Below, one piece after another: positions 53,451-61,375 of a stretch of 64,000 nt of DNA. The stretch comes from Sphingomonas glaciei (GTDB lineage: Bacteria; Pseudomonadota; Alphaproteobacteria; Sphingomonadales; Sphingomonadaceae). Location of the stretch: assembly GCF_023380025.1 (NCBI RefSeq), contig NZ_CP097253.1, positions 62,001-126,000 on the forward strand. Reading direction: 5' to 3'. Position numbers and translations under genes: made by a program. Position 1 is the first letter of the stretch. The number at the start of each line of letters is the position of its first letter. Under the pieces are notes generated by a model. It worked only from the letters and a program-made list of their open reading frames with translations. It did not search any database and was not told the DNA's origin.

Positions 53451-54232
53451 TGCGCGGTCCAGCCGCCGTCCATGCTGAGGTTCGCGCCGGTGATGCTGCC
53501 GGCTTCGGGGCGGCACAGGAACAGGGCGAGGGCGGCGACCTCGACCGGCTCGACGAAGCGCTTGGTCGGCTGGGCGGCGAGGAGGACGTCGTTCATCACC
53601 TGCTCGCGGGTCATGTTGCGGGCCTTCATCGTGTCGGGGATCTGGTTCTCGACCAAGGTGGTCCAGACATAGCCCGGCGAGATGCAGTTGACGGTGATCC
53701 CTTCGCGCGCGGTCTCCAGCGCGACCGCCTTGGTGAAGCCGGCGACGCCATGCTTGGCCGCGACGTAGGGCGCCTTGTTGGGCGAGGCGACGATGCTGTG
53801 GGCGCTGGCGGTGTTGATGATCCGCCCGAACCCGCGCTGACGCATGGAGGGCAGGCACAGGCGGGTGGTGTGAAACACCGCCGACAGGTTCACCGCCATG
53901 ATCCAGTCCCACTTTTCGGGCGGGAAATCGGTGATCGGCGCGACATGCTGGACGCCGGCATTGTTGACGAGGATCGACGGGCTGCCGAGCTCATCGGTGC
54001 ATTGTGCGACGAGGCCGTCGATCGCCTCGGGATCGGCAAGGTCGGCTTCGGAAAAACCGGCGCAGTCGTTCGATAAAGCGGCAAGCTCGTCCTTGAGCTG
54101 GAGGTTGGCTTCGCGGTCACCGAAGCCGTGAAGCATGACCCGCGCGCCCTCGGCAGCGAGCGAGCGGGCGATGGCGAGGCCGATGCCGCTGGTCGAGCCG
54201 GTCACCAGCGCGACCTTGTCCTTGAGGATCAT
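53447..54232 (-). CDS. bdhA: 3-Hydroxybutyrate dehydrogenase (SDR)
   Basis: Interconverts D-3-hydroxybutyrate and acetoacetate with NAD in polyhydroxybutyrate/ketone metabolism. 261 residues with the SDR cofactor motif VTGSTSGIGLAIA, NNAGVQHVAP, catalytic Ser and YVAAKHGVAGFTKAVALE (Tyr/Lys), CISPGYVWTTLV and GANLSMDGGWTAQ. The QHVAP and ISPGYVWT blocks are typical of the BdhA branch. ATG 54232 was chosen over the upstream frame. Operon with the DUF4893 lipoprotein. Confidence 0.9.
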   Translation of the reverse strand: MILKDKVALVTGSTSGIGLAIARSLAAEGARVMLHGFGDREANLQLKDELAALSNDCAGFSEADLADPEAIDGLVAQCTDELGSPSILVNNAGVQHVAPITDFPPEKWDWIMAVNLSAVFHTTRLCLPSMRQRGFGRIINTASAHSIVASPNKAPYVAAKHGVAGFTKAVALETAREGITVNCISPGYVWTTLVENQIPDTMKARNMTREQVMNDVLLAAQPTKRFVEPVEVAALALFLCRPEAGSITGANLSMDGGWTAQ

Positions 54233-54365
54233 GCGAACGGATACTCCTGTTTCTCTCTGCCGTTCCAAGTAGAACCGCGGCGCCGGGTCAAGCCCGGTGC
54301 GCCCGATGATCGCCCGTGCAACCGCGCGGCCCGCCGATCATTATGGAAGCGAAAGGGAGTTTGGC

Positions 54366-55259
54366 ATGCGGCTGGGTGGCGGAAACGACGACGACTTCAT
54401 CGATCGCACGGGGCAATCCGGCGGCATGCCGGTGCTTGGTGGTGGCGGAGGCATCCTGGGGCTGCTCATCCCGCTGGTGCTTAGCCGCTTCGGGATCGTC
54501 GGGATTTTGATCCTGGCACTCGGCTATTGCGCGCTCGGCGGGCTGGGCGGGGGCGGCATCCTGGGCGGCGGTGGAAGCCCGACCCAACAAACCGGCGACG
54601 CGCCCAATTCGAGGCTGTCTCCGGAAGTCGCGCGTGAGCTGGAGCTAACCCTCAATAACACGGATCAGGTCTGGACGCAGCTGTTCGCCGCTTCCGGGCA
54701 GCGTTATGTCGAGCCTACCCTGGTCGCCTATCGGGGCGGCACCGGGACGGCTTGCGGGCAGGGCCAGGCGAGCTTCGGGCCGTTCTACTGCCCGGGGGAC
54801 CAGAGCATCTACATCGACCCGAGCTTCTTCAACGAGCTGTCGCAGAAGTTCGGGGCGCCTGGCGACTTCGCTCGCTATTACGTGATCGCGCACGAGGTCG
54901 GGCATCATATCCAGAAGCTGGAAGGGACGCTGGACCGGGCGAGCACCGCGCAGGCGCGTCTCGGCAAGGCCGAGGGCAATGCGGTGCAGGTCGGGGTCGA
55001 GCTTCAGGCCGACTGCTATGCGGGCGTCTGGGCAGCGCTGGCCAAGAACCCCGAGGGCGGCCGTGCGCTCGAAAATGGCGACCTGGAAGAAGGTCTGCGC
55101 GCCGCCGAAGCGATCGGCGACGACGCGCTGATGCAGGGTGCGGGACAGGCAGTGCGGCCGGAGAGCTTCACCCACGGGTCGAGCCAGCAGCGGATGGAAG
55201 CGCTTCGCCGCGGGCTGCAGAGCGGCGACCCGAGCGTGTGCAACTACAACCGGGTGTGA
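54366..55259 (+). CDS. Neutral zinc metallopeptidase (YpfJ-like)
   Basis: A 297-residue membrane-anchored putative metallopeptidase. The N-terminal RLGGGNDDDFIDRTGQSGG is followed by one helix (LVLSRFGIVGILILALGYCA), then the periplasmic domain with FYCPGDQSIYIDPSFFNEL, the zinc motif HEVGHHIQ and ELQADCYAGVWA (third ligand), ending in GSSQQRMEALRRG. Matches the YpfJ family. Substrate unknown. ATG 54366 gives the typical N-terminus. A strong hairpin follows the stop. Confidence 0.93.
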   Translation: MRLGGGNDDDFIDRTGQSGGMPVLGGGGGILGLLIPLVLSRFGIVGILILALGYCALGGLGGGGILGGGGSPTQQTGDAPNSRLSPEVARELELTLNNTDQVWTQLFAASGQRYVEPTLVAYRGGTGTACGQGQASFGPFYCPGDQSIYIDPSFFNELSQKFGAPGDFARYYVIAHEVGHHIQKLEGTLDRASTAQARLGKAEGNAVQVGVELQADCYAGVWAALAKNPEGGRALENGDLEEGLRAAEAIGDDALMQGAGQAVRPESFTHGSSQQRMEALRRGLQSGDPSVCNYNRV

Positions 55260-55263
55260 GGCG

Positions 55264-55292
55264 AAGCTCCCCCGGGTTACCCGGGGGAGCTT
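55264..55292. terminator. Bidirectional GC-rich terminator hairpin
   Basis: AAGCTCCCCCGGG and CCCGGGGGAGCTT form a 13-base perfect stem around TTA, between the convergent metallopeptidase and oxidoreductase genes. Confidence 0.85.
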
Positions 55293-55298
55293 GCCAGT

Positions 55299-56291
55299 TC
55301 AGAGCTTGACCAGCATCTTGCCGGTGTTGGCGCCGCTGAACAGGCCGAGGAAGGCTTCGGGCGTCTTGTCCAGGCCCTCGACGACCGTGTCGCGGCCCTT
55401 GACCTGGCCGGTCGCGACCCATGGGCCCATTTCGGCATAGAATTCGCCATTGCGGGGCAGATAGTCGGTGTAGATGAAGCCCTTGAGGCTGATCCGCATG
55501 GCAATCACGCGCATCAGGTAGCGCAGGCTGGTCGGCGCGCCGCTGTTGTAGCCGTCAATCATCCCGCAGATGGCGAAGCGGGCGTCCTTGCGGGCCAGCG
55601 CCAGCGCCGCGTCGAGGTGCTCGCCGCCGACATTGTCGAAGTAGACGTCGATGCCCTTGGGCGCGACTTCGCTCAGCGCCTTCACCAGCGAGGTGCCGGC
55701 CTTGTAGTCGATGCAGGCGTCGGCGCCGAGCGACTTGACGAACTCAACCTTGTCGGCGCCGCCGGCCGAGCCGATCACGGTCATGCCCTTGGCCTTGGCG
55801 ATCTGCACCACCGCCGAGCCGACCGCGCCGGCCGCCGCGGAGACGAACACGATGTCGCCGGCCTTGGCCTTGGCGGCGTCGAGCAGGCCCCAGTAAGCGG
55901 TGCCGCCGGTCAGGCCGAGGTTACCGAGGAACGCCTGCGGCTCGACCCCGGGGATCGACGGCAGCTTGTTCAGGGCCGTGGCCGGGACCACCGCCTCGTC
56001 ACGCCAGCCGGCCATGTGGAGGACCATGTCGCCGGGCTGAAAGTCGGGCGAGCGGCTTTCCACCACCTCGCCGACCGCGCCGCCTTCGAGCGGTTCGCCG
56101 ACCTGGAACGGCGGGACGTAGCTCTTCACGTCGTTCATGCGGCCGCGCATGTAGGGATCGACCGACAGCCAGCGATTGCGGACATGAACCATGCCGTCCG
56201 CGAGATCCGGCAGGGCGATCTCCTTATGCTCGAAATTGTCGGCGGTGGGCAGGCCGTTGGGACGGCTCTTGAGGTGCCAGGCGTGGGGCAT
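55299..56291 (-). CDS. NADP-dependent oxidoreductase (CurA/2-alkenal reductase-like)
   Basis: A 330-residue medium-chain reductase of the leukotriene-B4-dehydrogenase/CurA type, which reduces the double bond of enals and enones with NADPH. Seen: RNRWLSVDPYMRGRMND, GMVHV, LGLTGGTAYWGLLD, the cofactor motif VSAAAGAVGSAVVQIAKA, DVYFDNVGGEHLDAAL and LKGFIYTDY. No zinc ligands, as usual. ATG 56291 gives the family N-terminus (ARHWHLKSRP-like). Transcribed alone, flanked by two terminators. Confidence 0.92.
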   Translation of the reverse strand: MPHAWHLKSRPNGLPTADNFEHKEIALPDLADGMVHVRNRWLSVDPYMRGRMNDVKSYVPPFQVGEPLEGGAVGEVVESRSPDFQPGDMVLHMAGWRDEAVVPATALNKLPSIPGVEPQAFLGNLGLTGGTAYWGLLDAAKAKAGDIVFVSAAAGAVGSAVVQIAKAKGMTVIGSAGGADKVEFVKSLGADACIDYKAGTSLVKALSEVAPKGIDVYFDNVGGEHLDAALALARKDARFAICGMIDGYNSGAPTSLRYLMRVIAMRISLKGFIYTDYLPRNGEFYAEMGPWVATGQVKGRDTVVEGLDKTPEAFLGLFSGANTGKMLVKL

Positions 56292-56312
56292 GGATGCGGT
56301 CCTTGAAACGAG

Positions 56313-56346
56313 AAAAGGCCCGGACACCGCTGGGGTGCCCGGGCCT
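56313..56346 (-). terminator. Rho-independent terminator of the DUF2171 gene
   Basis: On the minus strand AGGCCCGGGCACC pairs with GGTGTCCGGGCCT (one mismatch) followed by TTTTCTCG. It lies just after the stop of the low-complexity gene. Confidence 0.85.
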
Positions 56347-56370
56347 CCTCGTCAAGCCGCTTGGGGCGGC

Positions 56371-57804
56371 TTACTTCTTGGTCGAACGGCCGCCGGTGGT
56401 CGAGCTGTCGTCGTAGGTGCCCGAGAAGCTCTGGTCGAGGACGTGGGGGCCCTCGCCGGTAGCCTGCCCGGTCGGCGTCTGGCCGGACTCGCCGGTCGGC
56501 TGGTTGGTCGATGTCTGCGTCTCACGACGCCCATCGTCCGAACCGCCGAACAGCGAACCCAAGACGCCGCCGCTCTTGCGGTCCGAGCGGTCGTGGTCTT
56601 CCTCGCGCTCTTCGGTCAGGCGCGAGCGGATCGAGTCCTTGGCGCCGGTCAGATAGACCTTGCCGTCTTCGACCCGCTCCACGAGCGACGCGGTAAAGCT
56701 GCGGTGGATGCCGTGGGCTTCAGGGTCGTTCTTGGTCAGGATGACCTTTTCGCCGCGAACCTTGTCGACGGTGCCGATATGCTGACCGCTTTCGTCCACC
56801 ACTTCGGCATGCTCGCGGATCAGGCCGAGCATCTGACGCTTGGTCTGGCGCTGCTGGCGGAAGCCCGAGAATTCATTCTCGAACCGGCTCTGATGCTCAC
56901 GGCAATATTCGTCGTAATCGCGGTCCAATTCCTCGATCTGGCGCTGGCGCCAGGACGAATAATGCTGGTCGTGCGGGCTGCGCATCGACTGGCCGCCGGA
57001 TGTGCCGCCAAAGCTGGAGCTTCCGCTGCTGCCGAAGCCCGAGCTGCCGCCGAAGCTGGACGAGCCCTGGTCCTGGTAGCGATCCTGGCTGCCATATTGC
57101 TGCTGGCCAAAGTCCTGGCCGCCCATGCCCGAGCCCTGGCGTCCGCGTTCGCCGGTGCCACGGCCGTAGTCGCCGGTCATCGGGCGATAGCGCTCGCTGC
57201 CCTGGCTCTGCAGTCCGCCGCTCGAGCGGTCCTGGTCGGAGCGCGTGTTCTGCGCGCCATAGGACTGCTGGCTGTCGCGATACGATCCGCCACCGGACTG
57301 GCCGTAGCTCGACGAAGAGGAGCGGCCCGAGCCGGTGTCGCCACGGTTCTGGCTGCCGTAATCGCCGCGACCGAAGCCGCCGCTTTCGCCGCCGCCGCGA
57401 CCATATTGGTTGCGATAGTCGCCCTCGTCACGGCCACGGCCGAGGCTGGTCGACTGTCCGCCGCCGAACAGCGCGCCGCGGTCGCTGGTGCCGAAGCGGT
57501 CGTCTTCACGCCCGCCGCGCTGGCGGCCCTCGTCCTGGTCGTAGGCGCGCGGTTCATAGCCGCTGCGGCTGTAGCCCGAACCCTTCTCGAAGGCGTTCGG
57601 ATCGTAGTTGTTGGCTGCACGATTATAGCCGTGACCCTGGTCGCCGCGGCTGCCGCTTTCGTCGTCGTTGAAGAAGTTCGACACGCTGTCGATGGCGCGG
57701 TCGAAGAAGCCGCGTTCCTCATTGCGTCCGCCGCTGCGACCATCGCGCTGGCGGTCGTCACGATAACCGCGGTTGTCGCGGTCGTCATACCGATCGTAAG
57801 CCAT
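56371..57804 (-). CDS. Low-complexity Gly/Ser/Gln/Arg-rich protein with DUF2171-like domain
   Basis: A 477-residue protein. Residues 1-280 are disordered and rich in Gly, Ser, Gln, Tyr, Arg and Asp. They contain many SYGQ/SYG and RGG-type units (SSSYGQSGGGSYRDSQQSYG, YGRGGGESGGFGRGDYGSQ). A structured part follows, with WRQRQIEELDRDYDEYCREH and a beta domain VVDESGQHIGTVDKVRGEKV (DUF2171-like/PRC-type), then a second disordered tail. AGGAGGA is six bases before ATG 57804. The composition resembles phase-separating RNA-binding proteins, but no RNA-binding fold is seen. A strong terminator follows. The long antisense frame is a composition artefact. Confidence 0.85.
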   Translation of the reverse strand: MAYDRYDDRDNRGYRDDRQRDGRSGGRNEERGFFDRAIDSVSNFFNDDESGSRGDQGHGYNRAANNYDPNAFEKGSGYSRSGYEPRAYDQDEGRQRGGREDDRFGTSDRGALFGGGQSTSLGRGRDEGDYRNQYGRGGGESGGFGRGDYGSQNRGDTGSGRSSSSSYGQSGGGSYRDSQQSYGAQNTRSDQDRSSGGLQSQGSERYRPMTGDYGRGTGERGRQGSGMGGQDFGQQQYGSQDRYQDQGSSSFGGSSGFGSSGSSSFGGTSGGQSMRSPHDQHYSSWRQRQIEELDRDYDEYCREHQSRFENEFSGFRQQRQTKRQMLGLIREHAEVVDESGQHIGTVDKVRGEKVILTKNDPEAHGIHRSFTASLVERVEDGKVYLTGAKDSIRSRLTEEREEDHDRSDRKSGGVLGSLFGGSDDGRRETQTSTNQPTGESGQTPTGQATGEGPHVLDQSFSGTYDDSSTTGGRSTKK

Positions 57805-58000
57805 TAACTATCCTCCTAGGGCATCCGCGAAGGGGGGCCGGGATGCTGAAGGGTTAACGAGGAGACGGGGCTGACGTTCCGATGCTTCAAGGTCAGGCGG
57901 GGCCGCGCAGAGCCGAAACGCCTGGGCGCTGGAAAGAGGCGGCGAAAAGCGCGTTGCAAGGGGGAGAAAGCGCGGCTAGAGGCGCTCGGACAACCGGTGC

Positions 58001-58076
58001 GGGGCTGTAGCTCAGATGGGAGAGCGCTGCAATCGCACTGCAGAGGTCAGGGGTTCGATTCCCCTCAGCTCCACCA
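58001..58076 (+). tRNA. tRNA-Ala (anticodon CGC)
   Basis: Acceptor GGGGCTG pairs with CAGCTCC. The D arm is GCTC/GAGC. The anticodon stem CTGCA/TGCAG encloses ATCGCAC, anticodon CGC. T loop TTCGATT, encoded CCA. It reads GCG alanine codons. Confidence 0.95.
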
Positions 58077-58176
58077 TCGCACCGGTTGTCTTCCTGAAAA
58101 TCTGATCTGCCGGGCTGGCTTGAGGGTCGCCGCAGCCGGGACGTGGCGCGGATCGCTCCGCGCCATCGCCCTTCGC

Positions 58177-58515
58177 TCAGCGCCGCTTCTTGCGCGCTGC
58201 GTAGCGGGCGTCGCGCGCTGCCTTGCGTTCTTCTTCGGTCGGCTCGGGCTTGATCGCCGCCAGTCTTGCAGCCTCGGCTTCCTCGCTGGCGGCCTTGCTG
58301 TCGCGCGCGGCCTGTTCGGCGGCGGCTTCGGCAGCCTTGCGCTGGGCGCGCTTCTCGGCCTGCGCGGCTTCGCGCTTCTGGCTGGCGAGCAGGCGTGCTT
58401 CTTCGGCGGCGGGATCGACCTCTGGCTTGTCGCGCAATTTCTCGATCAGGCGCTGTTTGGCCTTGGCGACTTGGTCGACGCGGTCCTGGAAACCAGAGTT
58501 CTTGTAGGCCTTCAT
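58177..58515 (-). CDS. DUF6481 family protein
   Basis: A 112-residue, Ala/Glu/Lys/Arg-rich, long-helix protein. It starts MKAYKNSGFQDRVDQVAKAK, the family opening, and ends in basic RYAARKKRR. It is predicted to be a coiled coil with a basic, nucleic-acid- or ribosome-binding tail. Family function is unknown. ATG 58515 fits the family start. Confidence 0.82.
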   Translation of the reverse strand: MKAYKNSGFQDRVDQVAKAKQRLIEKLRDKPEVDPAAEEARLLASQKREAAQAEKRAQRKAAEAAAEQAARDSKAASEEAEAARLAAIKPEPTEEERKAARDARYAARKKRR

Positions 58516-58641
58516 TGGTGATCTTACCCTTGGGTTTGCGGTTCTTCCGGACCCTTTAGGCTGCGAATGCACCAAAAAGCCACCGGCTCGGCCATTTGCC
58601 GCCCTGACAGGGCACGGCCGGTGGCTGACGGGGCCGACGGA

Positions 58642-61362
58642 TCAGAGCTTCAACGACGCCCCAAGCGAGAAGGACCGGCCGACGTCGTAGCGGTTGATGA
58701 AGATGCGGGTGCCGCGAACGTCCTGGGTTTCTTCGTAGGCCTGACCGGTGAGGTTGCGCGCCTCGAACTTGAGCTCGAGCTCGCGCCCGGCGAGACGAAG
58801 GCCCTGCCGCGCAACGAGGTCGATGGTCAGGCCGGGCCGTTCGAAGATGTCCGACTGGCGGATGCCGCCGCTGGCCGGACCGCGGCTGCTGACCCGCTTT
58901 GAGGCATAATTGAACAGCAGGGTCAGCTGCTGCAGTTGGGCGGTATTCTCCACCCCGACCTGGGCGTTGGCGATATGTTCGGACTGGCCAGTCAGCGCAT
59001 CGCCGTCGAAGAACACCTCGCGCGCCGGACGCGGCCCGCGAAGGTCGTTGAGGATCGTGGTGTCGCCGTCGCCGACCTCGATCTCAGACTTGGAATAGGT
59101 GTAGTTGCCGATCAGCACCAGGCGATGCTGGTCGAAGCCGAGGCCGCCGAGCGGGATATACTTCTGCGCTTCGACCTCGACGCCGTAGAGCTTCGCCTTC
59201 GGCGCGTTGCCGAAGGTGGTGATCAGCGCCGCGCCGCCGGTGAAGGTGGCGATCGCTTCGATCGGCTTGTTGATGCGCTTGTAGAAGCCCGCGAGGCTGA
59301 TCCGCTGCTGGGTCGCGAAATAATACTCGAACCGCGCCTCGGCGTTGGTCAGCGTCGAGTCGGTCAGGAACGGGTTGCCGAAGAACTGGCGGTCGCTTTC
59401 GGTATCGAAATAGACTTGCGGCGCCAGTTCACGGAACTGCGGGCGAGCCAGGGTCTTCGAACCGTGCAGGCGCACCTGCATGTCGGGACGAAGGTTCCAG
59501 GTGAGAGTCGCGGCGGGCAGCCAGTAGCTCTTCTCGATCGCAGGAATCTGGGTCAGGCCGCCCTGGCTGAAGAGGTCGACCAGCGTTACTGACTGCTTGC
59601 CCTTCTCGTAGCGCACGCCGCCTTGCAGGCGGAGGCCTTCGACGATGTCGCCGGTCGCCTGCGCATAGCCCGCGCTGACCTGCAGATCGCCCTGGTAACG
59701 CGCGGTCCCGGCAAGGCCCGACGTCTCCACCAGCAGGATGTTGTAGGTGTAGACGTTGTAGTCGGACAGCAGGTAGTCCGGGCGCTGTTCGGTGACACCG
59801 CCGGGGAGGGCGCTGGCCGGGCGGAACGAGAAGTCGCGCCGGGTCGAGTTGCGGGTGGTGTCGAGATAGGCGCCGCCGGCACTCAGCGTCAGGTTGCGCG
59901 CACCGGGCACCCGGTAGCTGATGTCCGCGCCGGCATTCCACACATCCTCGTCGAGCTCCGAGAAGGTGATCCCGGCACTCTGCGGATTGGTGGTGAGGTT
60001 GTTCACGTAATCGCGAACGGTGGTGTTGTAGACGTAGTTGAAGCTGCGCTCATAGGGAGCGTTGCGCTGACTGTTGGCATAGGCACCGCGCAGGTCGAGA
60101 TCGATGTCGCCGAAGTCGAATTCGGCAACCAGCTGCGAGTTGAACAGCTGGCGTTCGAACCAGGAGGTGCGCTGGTTGATCTGCTGAGCTGGGCCACCGG
60201 GAACGGGATCGCCGATCTGCACGTCATAGCCGGCGGCGAGGCGACCGATCTTGAGCGTGTCGCGGATCAGCAGGTTGGTAAAGCGGAAGTCATGGCCGCC
60301 GACTTTCGCGGTCAGGCCGAGAAGCCCGTTGGCGACCACGCGATTGTCGGTTCGCACGACTTGGAAGTCGGTACCGATCAGGTCGCCACCCTGGGTCTGC
60401 TGGGTGGCGTCGCGGGTGCGCCAGCTGTTGCTGTAGCCTGCCGCGGCAATCACGCCGAGTTCGGCGCGACCGAAGCCGAAGGTCGTCCCGGCCGACAGGT
60501 CTACGCCGTAATTGGCCGGGATGTCCTTGTTTCGCTGCAGCACGCTGGTGCGGCTGTTGGTGAGGTCGGCAGTGACCGCCTGGAGCTGCGCGCGGGTGAA
60601 GTTGGCGCCTTCGCCGATCACCTTGTTGGAGCGGAAGGCTTCGCCGAACGCGCCGTCAATCGCACGGTCGCCATTGTCGAAGCCGAGCCAGTCGGTGTTG
60701 CTGCCGTAATAGGTGTAACCAAGCTTGCCGGTGGTCTCGGTATCGCCGCTGACGCTGGCGCCGACCGTCAGGAACGGCTCGCGCGCCGCGGCGGTGGTGG
60801 TCAGGTTGATGACGCCGCCGCCGAACTCGCCCGGGTAATTGACCGAATAACTCTTCTGGACGACCGCGCTGCCGATCACGCTGGTCGGGAAGATGTCGAG
60901 CGGCACCACCCGGCGAAGCGGCTCGGGGCTGGGCAGGGCCAGGCCATTGAGCAGCGCCAGGCTGTAGCGGTCGCCGAGCCCGCGGACATAGACGAGGCCG
61001 TTGCCGACCACGCTGAGGCCGGGCACGCGGCCCAGCGCGCCGGCGATGTCGCCCTCACCGGTTCGCGCAATGTCCTCGCTCGACAGAACCGAGACGACTT
61101 CGGGGGTGGCCCGGACGATGTTGCGGCGGCCGCGGACGACGATATCGGCAGGCGGGGCATCGGCGCCGGGGGCCGACACCTCGATGATCGGCTCCTCGGC
61201 GGTTTGCGGCGCGTCGGGCTCGGCCGTGGCCGGGTCGGTCGTTCCCGCGGTCGGCGGGGTGACGACGGGCGGAGCGGCACCGCCGGCCTGTGCCAGCGCG
61301 GCGGCCGGGCACAGGACGGTGGTGATCAGCAGCAGCGCGGCAAAGCGCGAGACTTGCGACAT
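58642..61362 (-). CDS. TonB-dependent outer-membrane receptor
   Basis: A 906-residue outer-membrane receptor. Signal peptide (RFAALLLITTVLCPAAALA) and Pro/Thr/Ala-rich linker. Then the TonB-box-like DIVVRGRRNIVRATPEVVSV and the plug domain (LGRVPGLSVVGNGLVYVRGL, then DRYSLALLNG). The plug-to-barrel blocks are SVIGSAVVQKSYSVNYPGEF and GGGVINLTT. A long beta-barrel ends in YDVGRSFSLGASLKL with the terminal hydrophobic residue. It probably imports a large substrate with the TonB-ExbBD system. Its gene lies 13 bases after a lipoprotein gene, so the two are an operon. Substrate unknown. Confidence 0.93.
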   Translation of the reverse strand: MSQVSRFAALLLITTVLCPAAALAQAGGAAPPVVTPPTAGTTDPATAEPDAPQTAEEPIIEVSAPGADAPPADIVVRGRRNIVRATPEVVSVLSSEDIARTGEGDIAGALGRVPGLSVVGNGLVYVRGLGDRYSLALLNGLALPSPEPLRRVVPLDIFPTSVIGSAVVQKSYSVNYPGEFGGGVINLTTTAAAREPFLTVGASVSGDTETTGKLGYTYYGSNTDWLGFDNGDRAIDGAFGEAFRSNKVIGEGANFTRAQLQAVTADLTNSRTSVLQRNKDIPANYGVDLSAGTTFGFGRAELGVIAAAGYSNSWRTRDATQQTQGGDLIGTDFQVVRTDNRVVANGLLGLTAKVGGHDFRFTNLLIRDTLKIGRLAAGYDVQIGDPVPGGPAQQINQRTSWFERQLFNSQLVAEFDFGDIDLDLRGAYANSQRNAPYERSFNYVYNTTVRDYVNNLTTNPQSAGITFSELDEDVWNAGADISYRVPGARNLTLSAGGAYLDTTRNSTRRDFSFRPASALPGGVTEQRPDYLLSDYNVYTYNILLVETSGLAGTARYQGDLQVSAGYAQATGDIVEGLRLQGGVRYEKGKQSVTLVDLFSQGGLTQIPAIEKSYWLPAATLTWNLRPDMQVRLHGSKTLARPQFRELAPQVYFDTESDRQFFGNPFLTDSTLTNAEARFEYYFATQQRISLAGFYKRINKPIEAIATFTGGAALITTFGNAPKAKLYGVEVEAQKYIPLGGLGFDQHRLVLIGNYTYSKSEIEVGDGDTTILNDLRGPRPAREVFFDGDALTGQSEHIANAQVGVENTAQLQQLTLLFNYASKRVSSRGPASGGIRQSDIFERPGLTIDLVARQGLRLAGRELELKFEARNLTGQAYEETQDVRGTRIFINRYDVGRSFSLGASLKL

Positions 61363-61375
61363 GGTTGTGCGCGCC

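Noticed and set aside
56191..57807. Long plus-strand open frame (538 codons) opposite the low-complexity gene
   Set aside because: Its Ala/Val-rich product is the antisense of the Gly/Ser/Arg-rich frame, with no ribosome site or domain. The minus-strand gene has a clear start, a DUF2171-like domain and a terminator.
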